Positions 8,417 to 16,213 of a stretch of 38,684 nt of DNA are shown in pieces. How positions within the stretch are numbered: the stretch's first letter is position 1; the number at the start of each line of letters is the position of its first letter. Under the pieces are notes generated by a model that saw nothing but the letters and a program-made list of their open reading frames with translations, made no database searches and was not told the origin of the DNA. Where the stretch lies: the NCBI GenBank assembly GCA_910586385.1, contig CAJUGX010000007.1, forward strand, positions 1-38,684, given 5' to 3'. Made by a program: the position numbers and the translations under genes. Source of the stretch: an uncultured Christensenella sp. GTDB taxonomy: Bacteria > Bacillota > Clostridia > Christensenellales > UBA1242.

Positions 8417-9256
8417 ATGAAATTTCCTTTTAGAAAAGAAATAAAAATTGGTTTGGCTTTTGGCGGCGGTGGTGCCAGAGGGTTTTCTCATATCGGAGTA
8501 ATCAAAGCGTTTGAACAGTTTGGATTGAAGTTTGATTATGTCGCTGGCACAAGTGTTGGCAGTTTGATTGGGGCGGCATATGCAAGTGGCATGACGTCTG
8601 ACGAGCTTTATAAGATTGCAAAAAATCTCAGGACAAAAGACATCAGGACAAACAAGGTGTTTTTTATGCCTTCAAAAACAGATGGGCTTGAGAGGATTGT
8701 TGAAGAGACGATTGGTATAAAAAAAATTGAAGATTTGAAGATTCCATATTCGGCGGTTGCGGTTGACATCAGGACGACGAAGCAAGTTTGCATAAGTCAT
8801 GGGAGCCTTGCTAAGGCGGTTGCGGGAAGTTGTTGCGTGCCTGGTTTTTTCCACCCAGTGGAATTTGACAACAAACTTCTATGTGATGGAGGACTGCAAA
8901 ACACAATTCCGGCAAACATTCCAAGATATTTTGGATGTGACTATGTCATCGCTGTCGATTGCAACAGCACGAGGACATATGGGACAAACAGCGGAAAACT
9001 TTTGGACGTGATTGGTTGTACAATCAGAGTCCTCATGAAAAGTAATGCTGTCAAAGGCTATGTTTGTGCAGATGTTATGATTGCCACAGACAACAAAAAG
9101 TTTAAGTCAACAAAACTTCTGGGGATTGACGAGATGATTGAAGAAGGGTACAAGAATGCTATTGATGCAATGCCAAAAATCATGGAGATTTTCAGTGGCA
9201 AAGCAAAGAAACAAAAATTCAAAGATTTCGATAAGGATGAGATAGATTTTATTTGA
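8417..9256 (+). CDS. Patatin-like phospholipase (RssA/YchK family)
   Basis: A serine lipid acyl hydrolase of the patatin fold. It has the oxyanion loop GGGGARG at 16-22, the nucleophile elbow GTSVG with Ser46, and the catalytic Asp157 in DGG, completing the Ser-Asp dyad. The length (279 residues) fits bacterial single-domain patatins. No signal peptide is seen, so it probably acts on the inner face of the membrane. There is no ribosome-binding site before the ATG, and the -10 box is 6 nt away. The ATGA overlap with the following metallo-beta-lactamase gene suggests coupling. The natural lipid substrate is unknown. Confidence 0.9.
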   Translation: MKFPFRKEIKIGLAFGGGGARGFSHIGVIKAFEQFGLKFDYVAGTSVGSLIGAAYASGMTSDELYKIAKNLRTKDIRTNKVFFMPSKTDGLERIVEETIGIKKIEDLKIPYSAVAVDIRTTKQVCISHGSLAKAVAGSCCVPGFFHPVEFDNKLLCDGGLQNTIPANIPRYFGCDYVIAVDCNSTRTYGTNSGKLLDVIGCTIRVLMKSNAVKGYVCADVMIATDNKKFKSTKLLGIDEMIEEGYKNAIDAMPKIMEIFSGKAKKQKFKDFDKDEIDFI

Positions 9257-10347
9257 TGAAAAGATTTGGAGGTTTACTTAAGAAAAACAGCACAAAGATT
9301 GCAAACATTTGTTTGGCTTGTCTTTTTGTGCTGTTTTTTGTTTTGGTGTTGATTTTTCAATATGACATTCAATTTTTGGCAAATGGATTTTCAAAACTTG
9401 CTAAAAGAGATTTGCAAGTTTATTATCTCGATGTAGGGCAAGCAAGTGCAACGCTTGTGATTTTGCCGACAGATAGAATTCTTCTGATTGACACGGGAAG
9501 CGGAGAGAGTGAGACGGAATTTTTGCAAAGTGTTGACAAAATCTTAAGGAAAAACAAATTGTCAAAGATTGACAAGTTGATTCTTACGCATAGTGATGAA
9601 GACCACATCGGTGGAGCGGTTGGTCTTTTCAAGAAATACCAAGTTGATGCTTGCTACAGACCTAAAGTGCTTTCGACAAGTGAGTTTGAAGAAGAAAAGC
9701 CAGAGTACAAGAAAATTGAATCCGAAGTTTTTGAGCAAGTGATTTCATCTGCATACAGCGAGCCAAATTGCAAGGTTGAATTTGTCGGAAACGAAACCTT
9801 TGTTGAGGGAGAAGATTGCGTCGTCGAAGTTTTTGCTTGCAAAGAAGACATCTACAATGACACAAACTCTTATTGTCCATTTGTGACAGTTTCGTATGCT
9901 GACAAAGTGTTTATGTTTTGTGGCGATGCAACAAAAGCGCGCGAAGATGAATTTGTGTCTGATATGAAGCAAGAAGAAAGGAAAGTGAAAGTTGACTTTT
10001 TATTGGTTTCGCATCATGGCTCAAAATCTTCAACAACGGAAAATTTCCTGTCTTACATAAATCCAAGATATGCAATCATAAGTGCTGGGGACAATTTGCA
10101 TCCGACTCAGACCGTGATTGACAGGTTGATTGATTGCGGAGTCGAGGAGATTTTTTGCACAAAGACGGATGGCATGATTGCAATTGGTGTGAGTGGGACT
10201 GGGACTTTTGAAGTCAAGATGATGAGCGTCTTTGTTGACCTTCCGCTTTTTGTTTGCATAGTTTTTGTTGTAGGGAGTGTTTGGCAATTTTATTTTGTCC
10301 AAAGGCGAAGTGGCAGAAAATTTTCACTGAACAGCGAAAATATGTAA
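9256..10347 (+). CDS. Membrane-anchored metallo-beta-lactamase-fold hydrolase (ComEC C-terminal-domain-like)
   Basis: An N-terminal TM helix lies at about 17-36. The metallo-beta-lactamase domain starts at residue 54 with VYYLDVGQASATLV, LIDTG, the metal motif THSDEDHIGG at 111-120, FCGDA and SHHG. This is the arrangement of the ComEC hydrolase domain (Y-x-D-V-G-Q-G-x-x). A second hydrophobic helix at about 325-345 (FVCIVFVVGSVW) lies near the C-terminus. ComEC itself is far larger, with a competence channel; that part is missing, so this is a stand-alone relative. The catalytic domain is probably outside or peripheral, depending on helix topology. The ATG overlaps the patatin stop (TGATG). 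A TTG 3 nt upstream is less likely. Confidence 0.85.
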   Translation: MKRFGGLLKKNSTKIANICLACLFVLFFVLVLIFQYDIQFLANGFSKLAKRDLQVYYLDVGQASATLVILPTDRILLIDTGSGESETEFLQSVDKILRKNKLSKIDKLILTHSDEDHIGGAVGLFKKYQVDACYRPKVLSTSEFEEEKPEYKKIESEVFEQVISSAYSEPNCKVEFVGNETFVEGEDCVVEVFACKEDIYNDTNSYCPFVTVSYADKVFMFCGDATKAREDEFVSDMKQEERKVKVDFLLVSHHGSKSSTTENFLSYINPRYAIISAGDNLHPTQTVIDRLIDCGVEEIFCTKTDGMIAIGVSGTGTFEVKMMSVFVDLPLFVCIVFVVGSVWQFYFVQRRSGRKFSLNSENM

Positions 10348-10353
10348 AAGACT

Positions 10354-10381
10354 TTGCAAAACTTTTCCTTTGTGCTAAAAT
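10354..10381 (+). promoter_or_regulatory. Promoter of the shikimate-kinase-like/transketolase pair; likely leaderless
   Basis: TTGCAA (10354-10359), 16-nt spacer, TAAAAT (10376-10381) with extended TGC. The ATG (10388) begins 6 nt after the -10, and there is no Shine-Dalgarno sequence. Confidence 0.7.
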
Positions 10382-10387
10382 GTTTCT

Positions 10388-10864
10388 ATGAACAAGAAAA
10401 ATTTCAACAATATTATTTTGGTGTCACTTTGCGACAAGTTTTCTAATGAGGTGGGCAAGGCATTGTCTGAAGACTTGGGAATGCTTTTTTGTGACGCAAA
10501 AGAAATGGTGGAATACGAACTTGTTGACAGGCATGCAATTGAAGAACTTTGTTCGGTAGATTATTTGAACGCATGTGAAAGAAAAGTAATCAAACATATT
10601 GGCTCCTTTGAAGGTGTTGTTGTTTCAATGAATTATGATTATTTGGTGAGAAACTTCAACCTTTTGGAAGAGAAATCATTGATTGTCTTTTTGCAACTTT
10701 CAAAACCTTTCGTCAAAGAAAATGAAGACGCTATCAATTCTTTGGCATATGAGAGCAGAACTGATGATTTGAAAGCAATTGCGCACGTCTGCGTTTTGTT
10801 GAGAAAAACTGACACAGATTTTGCTTTGGAAAAAGTTGAAGATGAGCTTAGGAGACTTGTATGA
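10388..10864 (+). CDS. Shikimate-kinase-like protein without a P-loop
   Basis: Over its 158 residues the protein follows the shikimate kinase plan. It has a first strand IILVSL, then EVGKALSEDLGMLFCDAKEMVEYE (compare GKALAxxLGxxFxDxDxxIE), then an FR-x-x-E-like segment (ACERKVIKHI), VVVSMNYDYLVRNFNLL in place of the G-G-G region, and IVFLQL. The Walker A glycines and lysine that bind ATP are missing: the loop reads SLCDKFSNEVGK. The acidic and GGG substrate residues are also altered. It is therefore probably not a kinase. Its stop overlaps the transketolase ATG (ATGA), implying coupled translation and perhaps a partner role. The assignment rests on fold pattern only. Confidence 0.6.
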   Translation: MNKKNFNNIILVSLCDKFSNEVGKALSEDLGMLFCDAKEMVEYELVDRHAIEELCSVDYLNACERKVIKHIGSFEGVVVSMNYDYLVRNFNLLEEKSLIVFLQLSKPFVKENEDAINSLAYESRTDDLKAIAHVCVLLRKTDTDFALEKVEDELRRLV

Positions 10865-12834
10865 ACATAAATCAAAAAGCATTGAATTATTTGAAAGCGC
10901 TTTCAGCGGAGACGATCACGAATGCCGGGACTGGACACCTTGGCATAAGTTTGGGTGCGTCTTCAATTTTGTTCGCTCTTTTCAAAGATCATTATACTTT
11001 TGACACTTCTGACACTGACTTTCTCAATCGAGATAGACTTGTTTTGTCGGCTGGGCACTGCTCGGCGCTTTATTATAGTTTGCTTTCAATGTTTGGGTTT
11101 GACATAAGTTTACAAGACCTCAAAAACTTTGGAAAGCAAGGTGCAAAAACCCCTACTTATGCTGAGTATAGAACAACTGAAGGGGTCGAACTCTCATCTG
11201 GTGCCTGTGGGCAAGGAGTGGCAAACGCTGTTGGTATGGCGATTGCAGAATCTGTCATGGAAGAGAGATTCAACACAGTTGGATTTGAAATCATAAACAA
11301 TCACACATATTGTCTCGTCAGCGATGGCGACATGATGGAAGGTGTGACAATGGAAGCGGCAAGTTTGGCAGGACATCTGAAACTTGGCAAACTTATTTTG
11401 CTTTATGACAGCAATGATGTCACACTTGATGGCTCATTGGGGCTTACAAACAAGGAAGATATTTCAAAAAAATTTTTGGCGATGGGATGGAATGTCATCT
11501 ATGTTCCAAAAGGAAACAGTTATTATTTTTGTACGCATGCGATTGCAAGCGCAAAGAGAAGCAACAAGCCAACGCTTATCATCTTCAAGACAACAATCGG
11601 AATTGGCTCTCAGAAAGAGGGGACTTCTTCAGCGCACTATGGTGTTTTGACAAAAGAAGAATTGGAAAGATTTAAGGCTTCGCTCAAAGTCAAAGAAAGT
11701 TTTTATATCCCAAGTGATGTCAGAGAACTTTGCATGGCAAGCACAAGAAGAGGAAAACTCATCCACGAGACATGGAATCAAAACTTGGCAATTTACTCAA
11801 GCACACATCCAGAACTCTACAAATCTTTCTCAGCATTTTTTGACAGAAAGAAAATCAGTTTTGACAGAATTTTGAAAAATGTTTCAAAATATGATGGCGA
11901 GAGCCTTGCGAAAATCAATCACTATACACTGAGCGAACTTGCTTATCAATGTCCACAAATCTTGGGTGGGACAGCAGATGTCTCAGTGTCCTCAATGGCA
12001 TTCATTGACAATGCTGGCAGTTTCTCATCTGGATATAGAAGAGGGAAAAACATCAAGTTTGGGGTCAGAGAGCATGCAATGAGTGCTGTCTGCAACGGAA
12101 TTGCATCATATGAAGATTTTATGACTTTTGATGCTGGATATTTGAGTTTCTCAAACTACCAAATCCCAGCCTTGAGAGCAAGATGTGCAATGAAGCTTCC
12201 TGTCATGTCCTTCTTCACTCATGACAGCATTGCGATTGGAGATTGCGGGGCAACCTTTCAACCAATCGAACAACTCTCTCAGCTTAGAGCAATCCTTGGG
12301 AATATTGTTTTCCGCCCTTGCGACTATAAAGAACTTGTTGCAGGTTACAGCATCAATATAAAAGATTATGTACCAGTGATGTTTGCTCTCTCAAAACAAG
12401 AAATTCCTCACATTGAGGGGACTTCATTTGAAGGAGCCCTTCAAGGAGGGTATATTGTTGATGGGAGCTCTGCAAAACCAAAGATTGTTTTGGTGAGTAG
12501 TGGTGCGGAAGTTGACCTTGCTGTCAAAGTTGCAAAGGAACTTCGAAAGAAGCATGATGTCAATGTGGTGTCAATGCCATCAATTGAGGTTTTTGAAAGT
12601 CAACCAAATTCTTATAAAAACAAGGTGATTCCAAAGGAAGCAGAGCTTGTTGTTTCGATTGAAGCATCAAATGACACGAAGTGGCTGAAAGTGCTTGGCA
12701 AAAATTGTGCGACATTTGGAATTTTTGACTATATTGATTGCGGAAGCGGTCAAGATATGATGGAAAAAGCAGGATTTACAGTTAAAAACATTGTTAAGTT
12801 TGTTGAAACAAAGTTGAAAGACAAGAATAGATAA
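10861..12834 (+). CDS. Transketolase-like protein with altered donor-binding residues
   Basis: A full-length ThDP enzyme of 657 residues (transketolase family usually about 650). The ThDP/metal motif SDGDMMEG with SNDVTLDG and the catalytic Glu404 in FGVREHAM are intact. His26 (GHLG), His66 (AGHC), the SAHYG His and THDS are also present. However, TPGHPEY reads TPTYAEY (Tyr100) and GPTHQP reads GATFQP (Phe466). These are the two histidines that contact the ketose donor C1-hydroxyl in yeast transketolase (His103 and His481). GHPG is also GHLG. The fold and cofactor are kept but donor handling should differ. It is coupled to the preceding P-loop-less protein. The pentose-phosphate role is uncertain, and I withhold the tkt symbol for that reason. 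Confidence 0.88.
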   Translation: MNINQKALNYLKALSAETITNAGTGHLGISLGASSILFALFKDHYTFDTSDTDFLNRDRLVLSAGHCSALYYSLLSMFGFDISLQDLKNFGKQGAKTPTYAEYRTTEGVELSSGACGQGVANAVGMAIAESVMEERFNTVGFEIINNHTYCLVSDGDMMEGVTMEAASLAGHLKLGKLILLYDSNDVTLDGSLGLTNKEDISKKFLAMGWNVIYVPKGNSYYFCTHAIASAKRSNKPTLIIFKTTIGIGSQKEGTSSAHYGVLTKEELERFKASLKVKESFYIPSDVRELCMASTRRGKLIHETWNQNLAIYSSTHPELYKSFSAFFDRKKISFDRILKNVSKYDGESLAKINHYTLSELAYQCPQILGGTADVSVSSMAFIDNAGSFSSGYRRGKNIKFGVREHAMSAVCNGIASYEDFMTFDAGYLSFSNYQIPALRARCAMKLPVMSFFTHDSIAIGDCGATFQPIEQLSQLRAILGNIVFRPCDYKELVAGYSINIKDYVPVMFALSKQEIPHIEGTSFEGALQGGYIVDGSSAKPKIVLVSSGAEVDLAVKVAKELRKKHDVNVVSMPSIEVFESQPNSYKNKVIPKEAELVVSIEASNDTKWLKVLGKNCATFGIFDYIDCGSGQDMMEKAGFTVKNIVKFVETKLKDKNR

Positions 12835-12925
12835 CTTTTGACAAAATTTGACATGCCAGAATTTTTGTCATAACTTTTTTGAAAGTAAAATAGAAAATAT
12901 TAGAAGAACTATTTTGCGAGGGGTT

Positions 12926-13867
12926 ATGATAAAAAGAAAAAGCGTTGTACTTAGTGACACAGAAAATTCAAACAGAAAGGCTGTCCTTTCTTTGGAAGAA
13001 GACCAAGTGGGTTTGCATGGCACACTGCGATTATACAATTTTTCAAGAGATTTGGGAGGAATCTCTTCTCTTGGATTTTATATCAACCAAAAAGTTTATA
13101 AGGCGGGATTGACTTTGAAGTCACCAATGCTTTATGAATTTTTTCTTGACCAAAATGAGATTCCTCAATCATTTTCTTGTGCAGTCATAAACTTTCAAGA
13201 TGCCAAGGGCAAGGCGATTCTGTATGGCTCAAGTGATGGAAATGATGAGGTATATGCAAACATTGTGAGCGAGATTGCAGGAAACAGCACGCTTGAAAAC
13301 ACAAAAAATGTGCTTGACAAATATGGTGTTGATTTCGACAACGAAGAAAAAGAAGAGGTCGAGAAAGAGATTGATGCTGCCATGAAAGACTCGTGTGAAA
13401 CTTGTGGTCACTGTGATGATTGTGTATATAAGAAATATTTTTATGAGCACAATGCGACAAAGATTGAGAGCAAGGCAGAGAAAAAGATAGAGGTTGAAAA
13501 AGAAGAAACTGCAGAGATTTCTCAACCTACTTTTCTTGACAAACTCAAACCTCAGATTGATAAACTTTTTGAAGACAATCAAGCTGAGAACAACTTGCAA
13601 AGTCTAATCCCAAATTCTAAGTGGATCAAAGTGGATTATGAAGATGATGGGGACTTTTATGTCTTTGGTCTTTTGTATGATGAGGATGGGCAAGTCAAGT
13701 ATGTTTGCTATGGTGTGCCTGCCGTGTTTGATGAAGATGCTCCAAAAGAGCTTTCGGGCTATCCAATATGGATCCCGCTTGACAAAGAAAACAACCAAGG
13801 CTTTGGATATTGGTTGACGTATCAAGACGCTACAACAGGAGAACCAATCAAGGCAATCATAGAGTAG
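12926..13867 (+). CDS. Hypothetical protein with a CxxCxxCxxC cluster
   Basis: I do not recognise this 313-residue protein. The N-terminal half looks like a beta domain (VVLSDTENSNRKAVLSLEED, GTLRLYNFSRDLGG). An acidic, helical linker (about 140-150) leads to CETCGHCDDC at about 155-164, with four cysteines in a zinc- or iron-sulfur-binding pattern, followed by VYKKYFYE. After a Lys/Glu-rich linker comes a C-terminal domain of about 110 residues (PNSKWIKVDYEDDGDFYVFGLLYDE and onward). It has no signal peptide. The ATG at 12926 follows GAGGGG; an upstream in-frame TTG at 12848 has no ribosome site. The next gene begins 9 nt later with TAGGAGG, so the two form an operon. Confidence 0.75.
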   Translation: MIKRKSVVLSDTENSNRKAVLSLEEDQVGLHGTLRLYNFSRDLGGISSLGFYINQKVYKAGLTLKSPMLYEFFLDQNEIPQSFSCAVINFQDAKGKAILYGSSDGNDEVYANIVSEIAGNSTLENTKNVLDKYGVDFDNEEKEEVEKEIDAAMKDSCETCGHCDDCVYKKYFYEHNATKIESKAEKKIEVEKEETAEISQPTFLDKLKPQIDKLFEDNQAENNLQSLIPNSKWIKVDYEDDGDFYVFGLLYDEDGQVKYVCYGVPAVFDEDAPKELSGYPIWIPLDKENNQGFGYWLTYQDATTGEPIKAIIE

Positions 13868-13876
13868 GAGGCGCGG

Positions 13877-14812
13877 ATGAAGATTTTTGCTTGGATTGTC
13901 CTAGGCGTAATAATTTTCATCATCGTCGCGCTTGTATATTATCTTGTTGTCGGGGCGGTGATTTTCAAGTTTACTTTTGCAAAAAGAGGGAAAAACAGCA
14001 GGCTTTCAAAAAAGAACATTGACAAGCAAATCAAAGACTTTGGCGTGGATCTATGCTGGTGGGACGAAGTCAAAATGCAAACAGTGTCAATCGAAAATCG
14101 TGAGAAAATGAAATTGGTGGGGCATTTTTTTGACAACAACTCTGACAAGACGGTCGTCGTTTTGCATGGTTATGGCGGGACATACCTTGAAATGCAACCC
14201 TATTGCAAGTTTTTTAAGACGAAAAACTTCAATATCTTGGCAGTGGACAATCGAGCCCACGGCGAAAGCGAGGGCAAGTGTATTGGGTTTGGGTGGTACG
14301 ACAGGCTTGACATTTTGGATTGGCTTGAGTTTTTGAATAGAAAAAAAACAAATCAGAAGATTGTGCTGTTTGGGGTTTCTATGGGGGCGACTGCTGTCTG
14401 CTCGGCGTGTGGCGAAAAACTCCCTTCAAATGTTGTTTGTGCAATTTCAGATTGTGCATTTGCAAATGGTGAAAAAGAAATCAAGCAGGTCGTGGCAAAA
14501 AATTTCAAAATTGGCAAGGGTTTCATCAAACACTTCACAAGTTTTTTGAAGAGAATCCATGCTTTTGACATTTCGCAAGTGGATGCAATTAAGCAGGTAA
14601 AAGACACAAAAATCCCTATTTTGTTTATTCACGGAAGCAGTGATGATTTTGTGCCAGTGCAAAATCTGTACGATTTATACAATGCAACTCCTGAAGGATT
14701 GCGTGACAAACTGGTCGTTGAAGATGCGGGACACTGTCAAAGTTATGTCAAGGCAGGGGTCATGTATGAGAGGAAAATAAACACATTTTTTGCTAAGTAC
14801 ACAAAACTCTAG
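13877..14812 (+). CDS. Membrane-anchored alpha/beta hydrolase (serine aminopeptidase S33/Hydrolase_4-like)
   Basis: An N-terminal TM helix (about 4-30) is followed by an alpha/beta hydrolase domain. The oxyanion loop is HGYGG at 97-101, NRAHGES at 125-131 is the family's conserved strand-loop, and the nucleophile elbow is GVSMG with Ser168. The likely acid is in GSSDDFVP (Asp256/257) and the catalytic His286 is in DAGHC. The triad is complete. This architecture (311 residues, TM anchor) is common in Clostridia and Bacillus, for example the YqkD-like hydrolases, with esterase or peptidase activity of unknown substrate. The ribosome site TAGGAGG overlaps the stop of the preceding gene. Confidence 0.88.
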   Translation: MKIFAWIVLGVIIFIIVALVYYLVVGAVIFKFTFAKRGKNSRLSKKNIDKQIKDFGVDLCWWDEVKMQTVSIENREKMKLVGHFFDNNSDKTVVVLHGYGGTYLEMQPYCKFFKTKNFNILAVDNRAHGESEGKCIGFGWYDRLDILDWLEFLNRKKTNQKIVLFGVSMGATAVCSACGEKLPSNVVCAISDCAFANGEKEIKQVVAKNFKIGKGFIKHFTSFLKRIHAFDISQVDAIKQVKDTKIPILFIHGSSDDFVPVQNLYDLYNATPEGLRDKLVVEDAGHCQSYVKAGVMYERKINTFFAKYTKL

Positions 14813-14843
14813 TTTTGTAGGGGTGGGGTGTTTTGTGGTTTTG

Positions 14844-14882
14844 AAAAAAATAAAAGGGCTTTTTCGACCCTTTTATTTTGCT
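14844..14882. terminator. Bidirectional terminator between converging genes
   Basis: AAAATAAAAGGG (14847-14858) pairs with CCCTTTTATTTT (14868-14879), with A-run before and T-run after. The minus-strand stop codon (14873-14875) lies inside the right arm. Confidence 0.8.
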
Positions 14883-15391
14883 ATTATTTTTTCATACCTC
14901 ACATCTGGCAAGCCGTTAAGACTGTTTAGGCTTGGATATTTGTTGTCAAAAAATGAGATTATATTAACTTTTCCAAAGTACAAAAGTCCCTTTCCTTTGT
15001 AGACTTCCAATGAGGTTGTTGCAGCGACAATTACGTTGCCAATCCCGTTGTGTTGCAATATTCGCATGCCATTGAAATTTCTGTCTTTTGGCAAGATAAA
15101 TTCATATTCTTGCAAAGCATTGTAAACCCAAAAAGTCATTTTGATTTTGTCAAATTGCAACAAATCTGGCATGCCGTCAATATATCCATCATTGCCGAGG
15201 ATGCCATTTGGTTTGCCGAGATTTATTGCGGAGTCATCGCTGTGCATATCATAGAGCACAGTCCATCCTTCATCATCATTTGAAGAGGTTCCTCCAGAAT
15301 TTGAGCCTCCATGAGAGCCGTTTTGCGAGAAGAAATAAAATTCCTTCCTCAATTCCTCAAGCTCTGCTTCAAGTTCTTCGTTGCTTTTCAT
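14873..15391 (-). CDS. Hypothetical protein: short coiled coil, Gly/Ser linker, beta domain
   Basis: 172 residues. Residues 1-20 (MKSNEELEAELEELRKEFYF) form a short coiled coil. A Gly/Ser/Asn-rich linker runs from about 24 to 38 (NGSHGGSNSGGTSSN). Then comes a compact domain with GWTVLYDMHSDDSAINLG, LLQFDKIKMTFWVYN and ATTSLEVYKGKGLLYFG. The WTVLYD-x-x-SDD-x-x-INxG opening resembles the last domain of some phage tail or minor structural proteins of Firmicutes, but no other phage gene is nearby. AAAGGAG precedes the ATG at 15391; the longer in-frame start at 15457 has no such site. It follows the SH3-like surface protein on the same strand. Confidence 0.7.
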   Translation of the reverse strand: MKSNEELEAELEELRKEFYFFSQNGSHGGSNSGGTSSNDDEGWTVLYDMHSDDSAINLGKPNGILGNDGYIDGMPDLLQFDKIKMTFWVYNALQEYEFILPKDRNFNGMRILQHNGIGNVIVAATTSLEVYKGKGLLYFGKVNIISFFDNKYPSLNSLNGLPDVRYEKIIAK

Positions 15392-15463
15392 AAAAAACTC
15401 CTTTTCGCGATGAGTATAACCTGGCGAAAAGGAGAATTCAACAAAAGGTGACAGCAACTTTTG

Positions 15464-16126
15464 TCAGCGACTTTGCTTTTTTGAAATGCCTGTCTTCTTT
15501 TTCTTTTTTTTCATAAATACAAATGCAAGGATGATTCCGATTGCGGCGATGGCAAAACAAGCAACGGTGATAATCAATGGATTCACGCCGTCAGGGTCAA
15601 TGTCGTCCTTTTTGAGATAACCATAGACCACTTCGTTGTCATAAACAAAGGCGACAGCATTGAAGTTTTTCTTGCTGTTGAAACCTTGATAGAGGAATAT
15701 GCGTTGGTGTTTTGGGAGGGTGATGTCACTTGGGACATAACTGCCATTTTCAAAAAAGTACACTTTTGCTTTGCCGTTTGTCTTGGCATTAAACTGTGGG
15801 ATAGTAACCAAAAATTTTGTTTCTGGCACAACCAAGTCGGAAATGACATAACCTTCTTTTTCAGCGGTTGTTACGTGGAAAAATGCAAAACCATCACCAG
15901 TGTATTCCTTTGCGGATTGTCCATCAAATTCAATTTCAATCTCGTCTTTGTGCTTCAAAGTGGTGATGCGGTTTGACGATAGGCTTGGAGTTGCAAAAAC
16001 AACAGCCTCATTTGCGGCTACAATATAAACATTGCTTGGCTCACTTTCAGCGAAGCCAGTCTGTGGGAGGCAGACTGGAGCGATGCACAACAGCAACAAA
16101 ACAAAACATAGAAAAATCTTTTTCAT
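15464..16126 (-). CDS. Secreted, membrane-anchored SH3-like (SH3b) domain protein
   Basis: 220 residues. A Sec signal peptide (about 1-26, cleavage near GFAES) is followed by an SH3b-like domain (NEAVVFATPSLSSNRITTLK with GDGFAFFHV and GYVISDLVV). A second beta-rich segment (about 105-175) follows, then a C-terminal TM helix at about 182-205 and a basic tail, KKKKKKTGISKK. The catalytic or binding part should face outward, tethered to the membrane. SH3b domains often bind cell wall, but no ligand can be named. The promoter lies 6 nt before the ATG with no ribosome site, so the mRNA may be leaderless. Confidence 0.8.
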   Translation of the reverse strand: MKKIFLCFVLLLLCIAPVCLPQTGFAESEPSNVYIVAANEAVVFATPSLSSNRITTLKHKDEIEIEFDGQSAKEYTGDGFAFFHVTTAEKEGYVISDLVVPETKFLVTIPQFNAKTNGKAKVYFFENGSYVPSDITLPKHQRIFLYQGFNSKKNFNAVAFVYDNEVVYGYLKKDDIDPDGVNPLIITVACFAIAAIGIILAFVFMKKKKKKTGISKKQSR

Positions 16127-16132
16127 AATTCA

Positions 16133-16162
16133 ATTTTAGCAACTTGCAAATTCTTTTGTCAA
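16133..16162 (-). promoter_or_regulatory. Promoter of the SH3-like protein; likely leaderless
   Basis: Minus strand: TTGACA (16162-16157), 18-nt spacer, TAAAAT (16138-16133) with extended TGC. Six nt then lead to the ATG at 16126. No Shine-Dalgarno sequence is possible in this gap. Confidence 0.75.
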
Positions 16163-16171
16163 ACAGAAAAT

Positions 16172-16197
16172 AAAAAAAAGCACACCAAGTTTTGGTG
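16172..16197 (-). terminator. Terminator after the SDR gene
   Basis: On the minus strand CACCAA and TTGGTG (16197-16183) form a stem, followed shortly by T8 (16179-16172). Confidence 0.75.
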
Positions 16198-16213
16198 AAC
16201 TTTAAGGACTCTC

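Noticed and set aside
14873..16126. Prophage remnant
   Set aside because: One domain resembles phage tail proteins, but there are no integrase, capsid, terminase, attachment-site or lysis genes near it.
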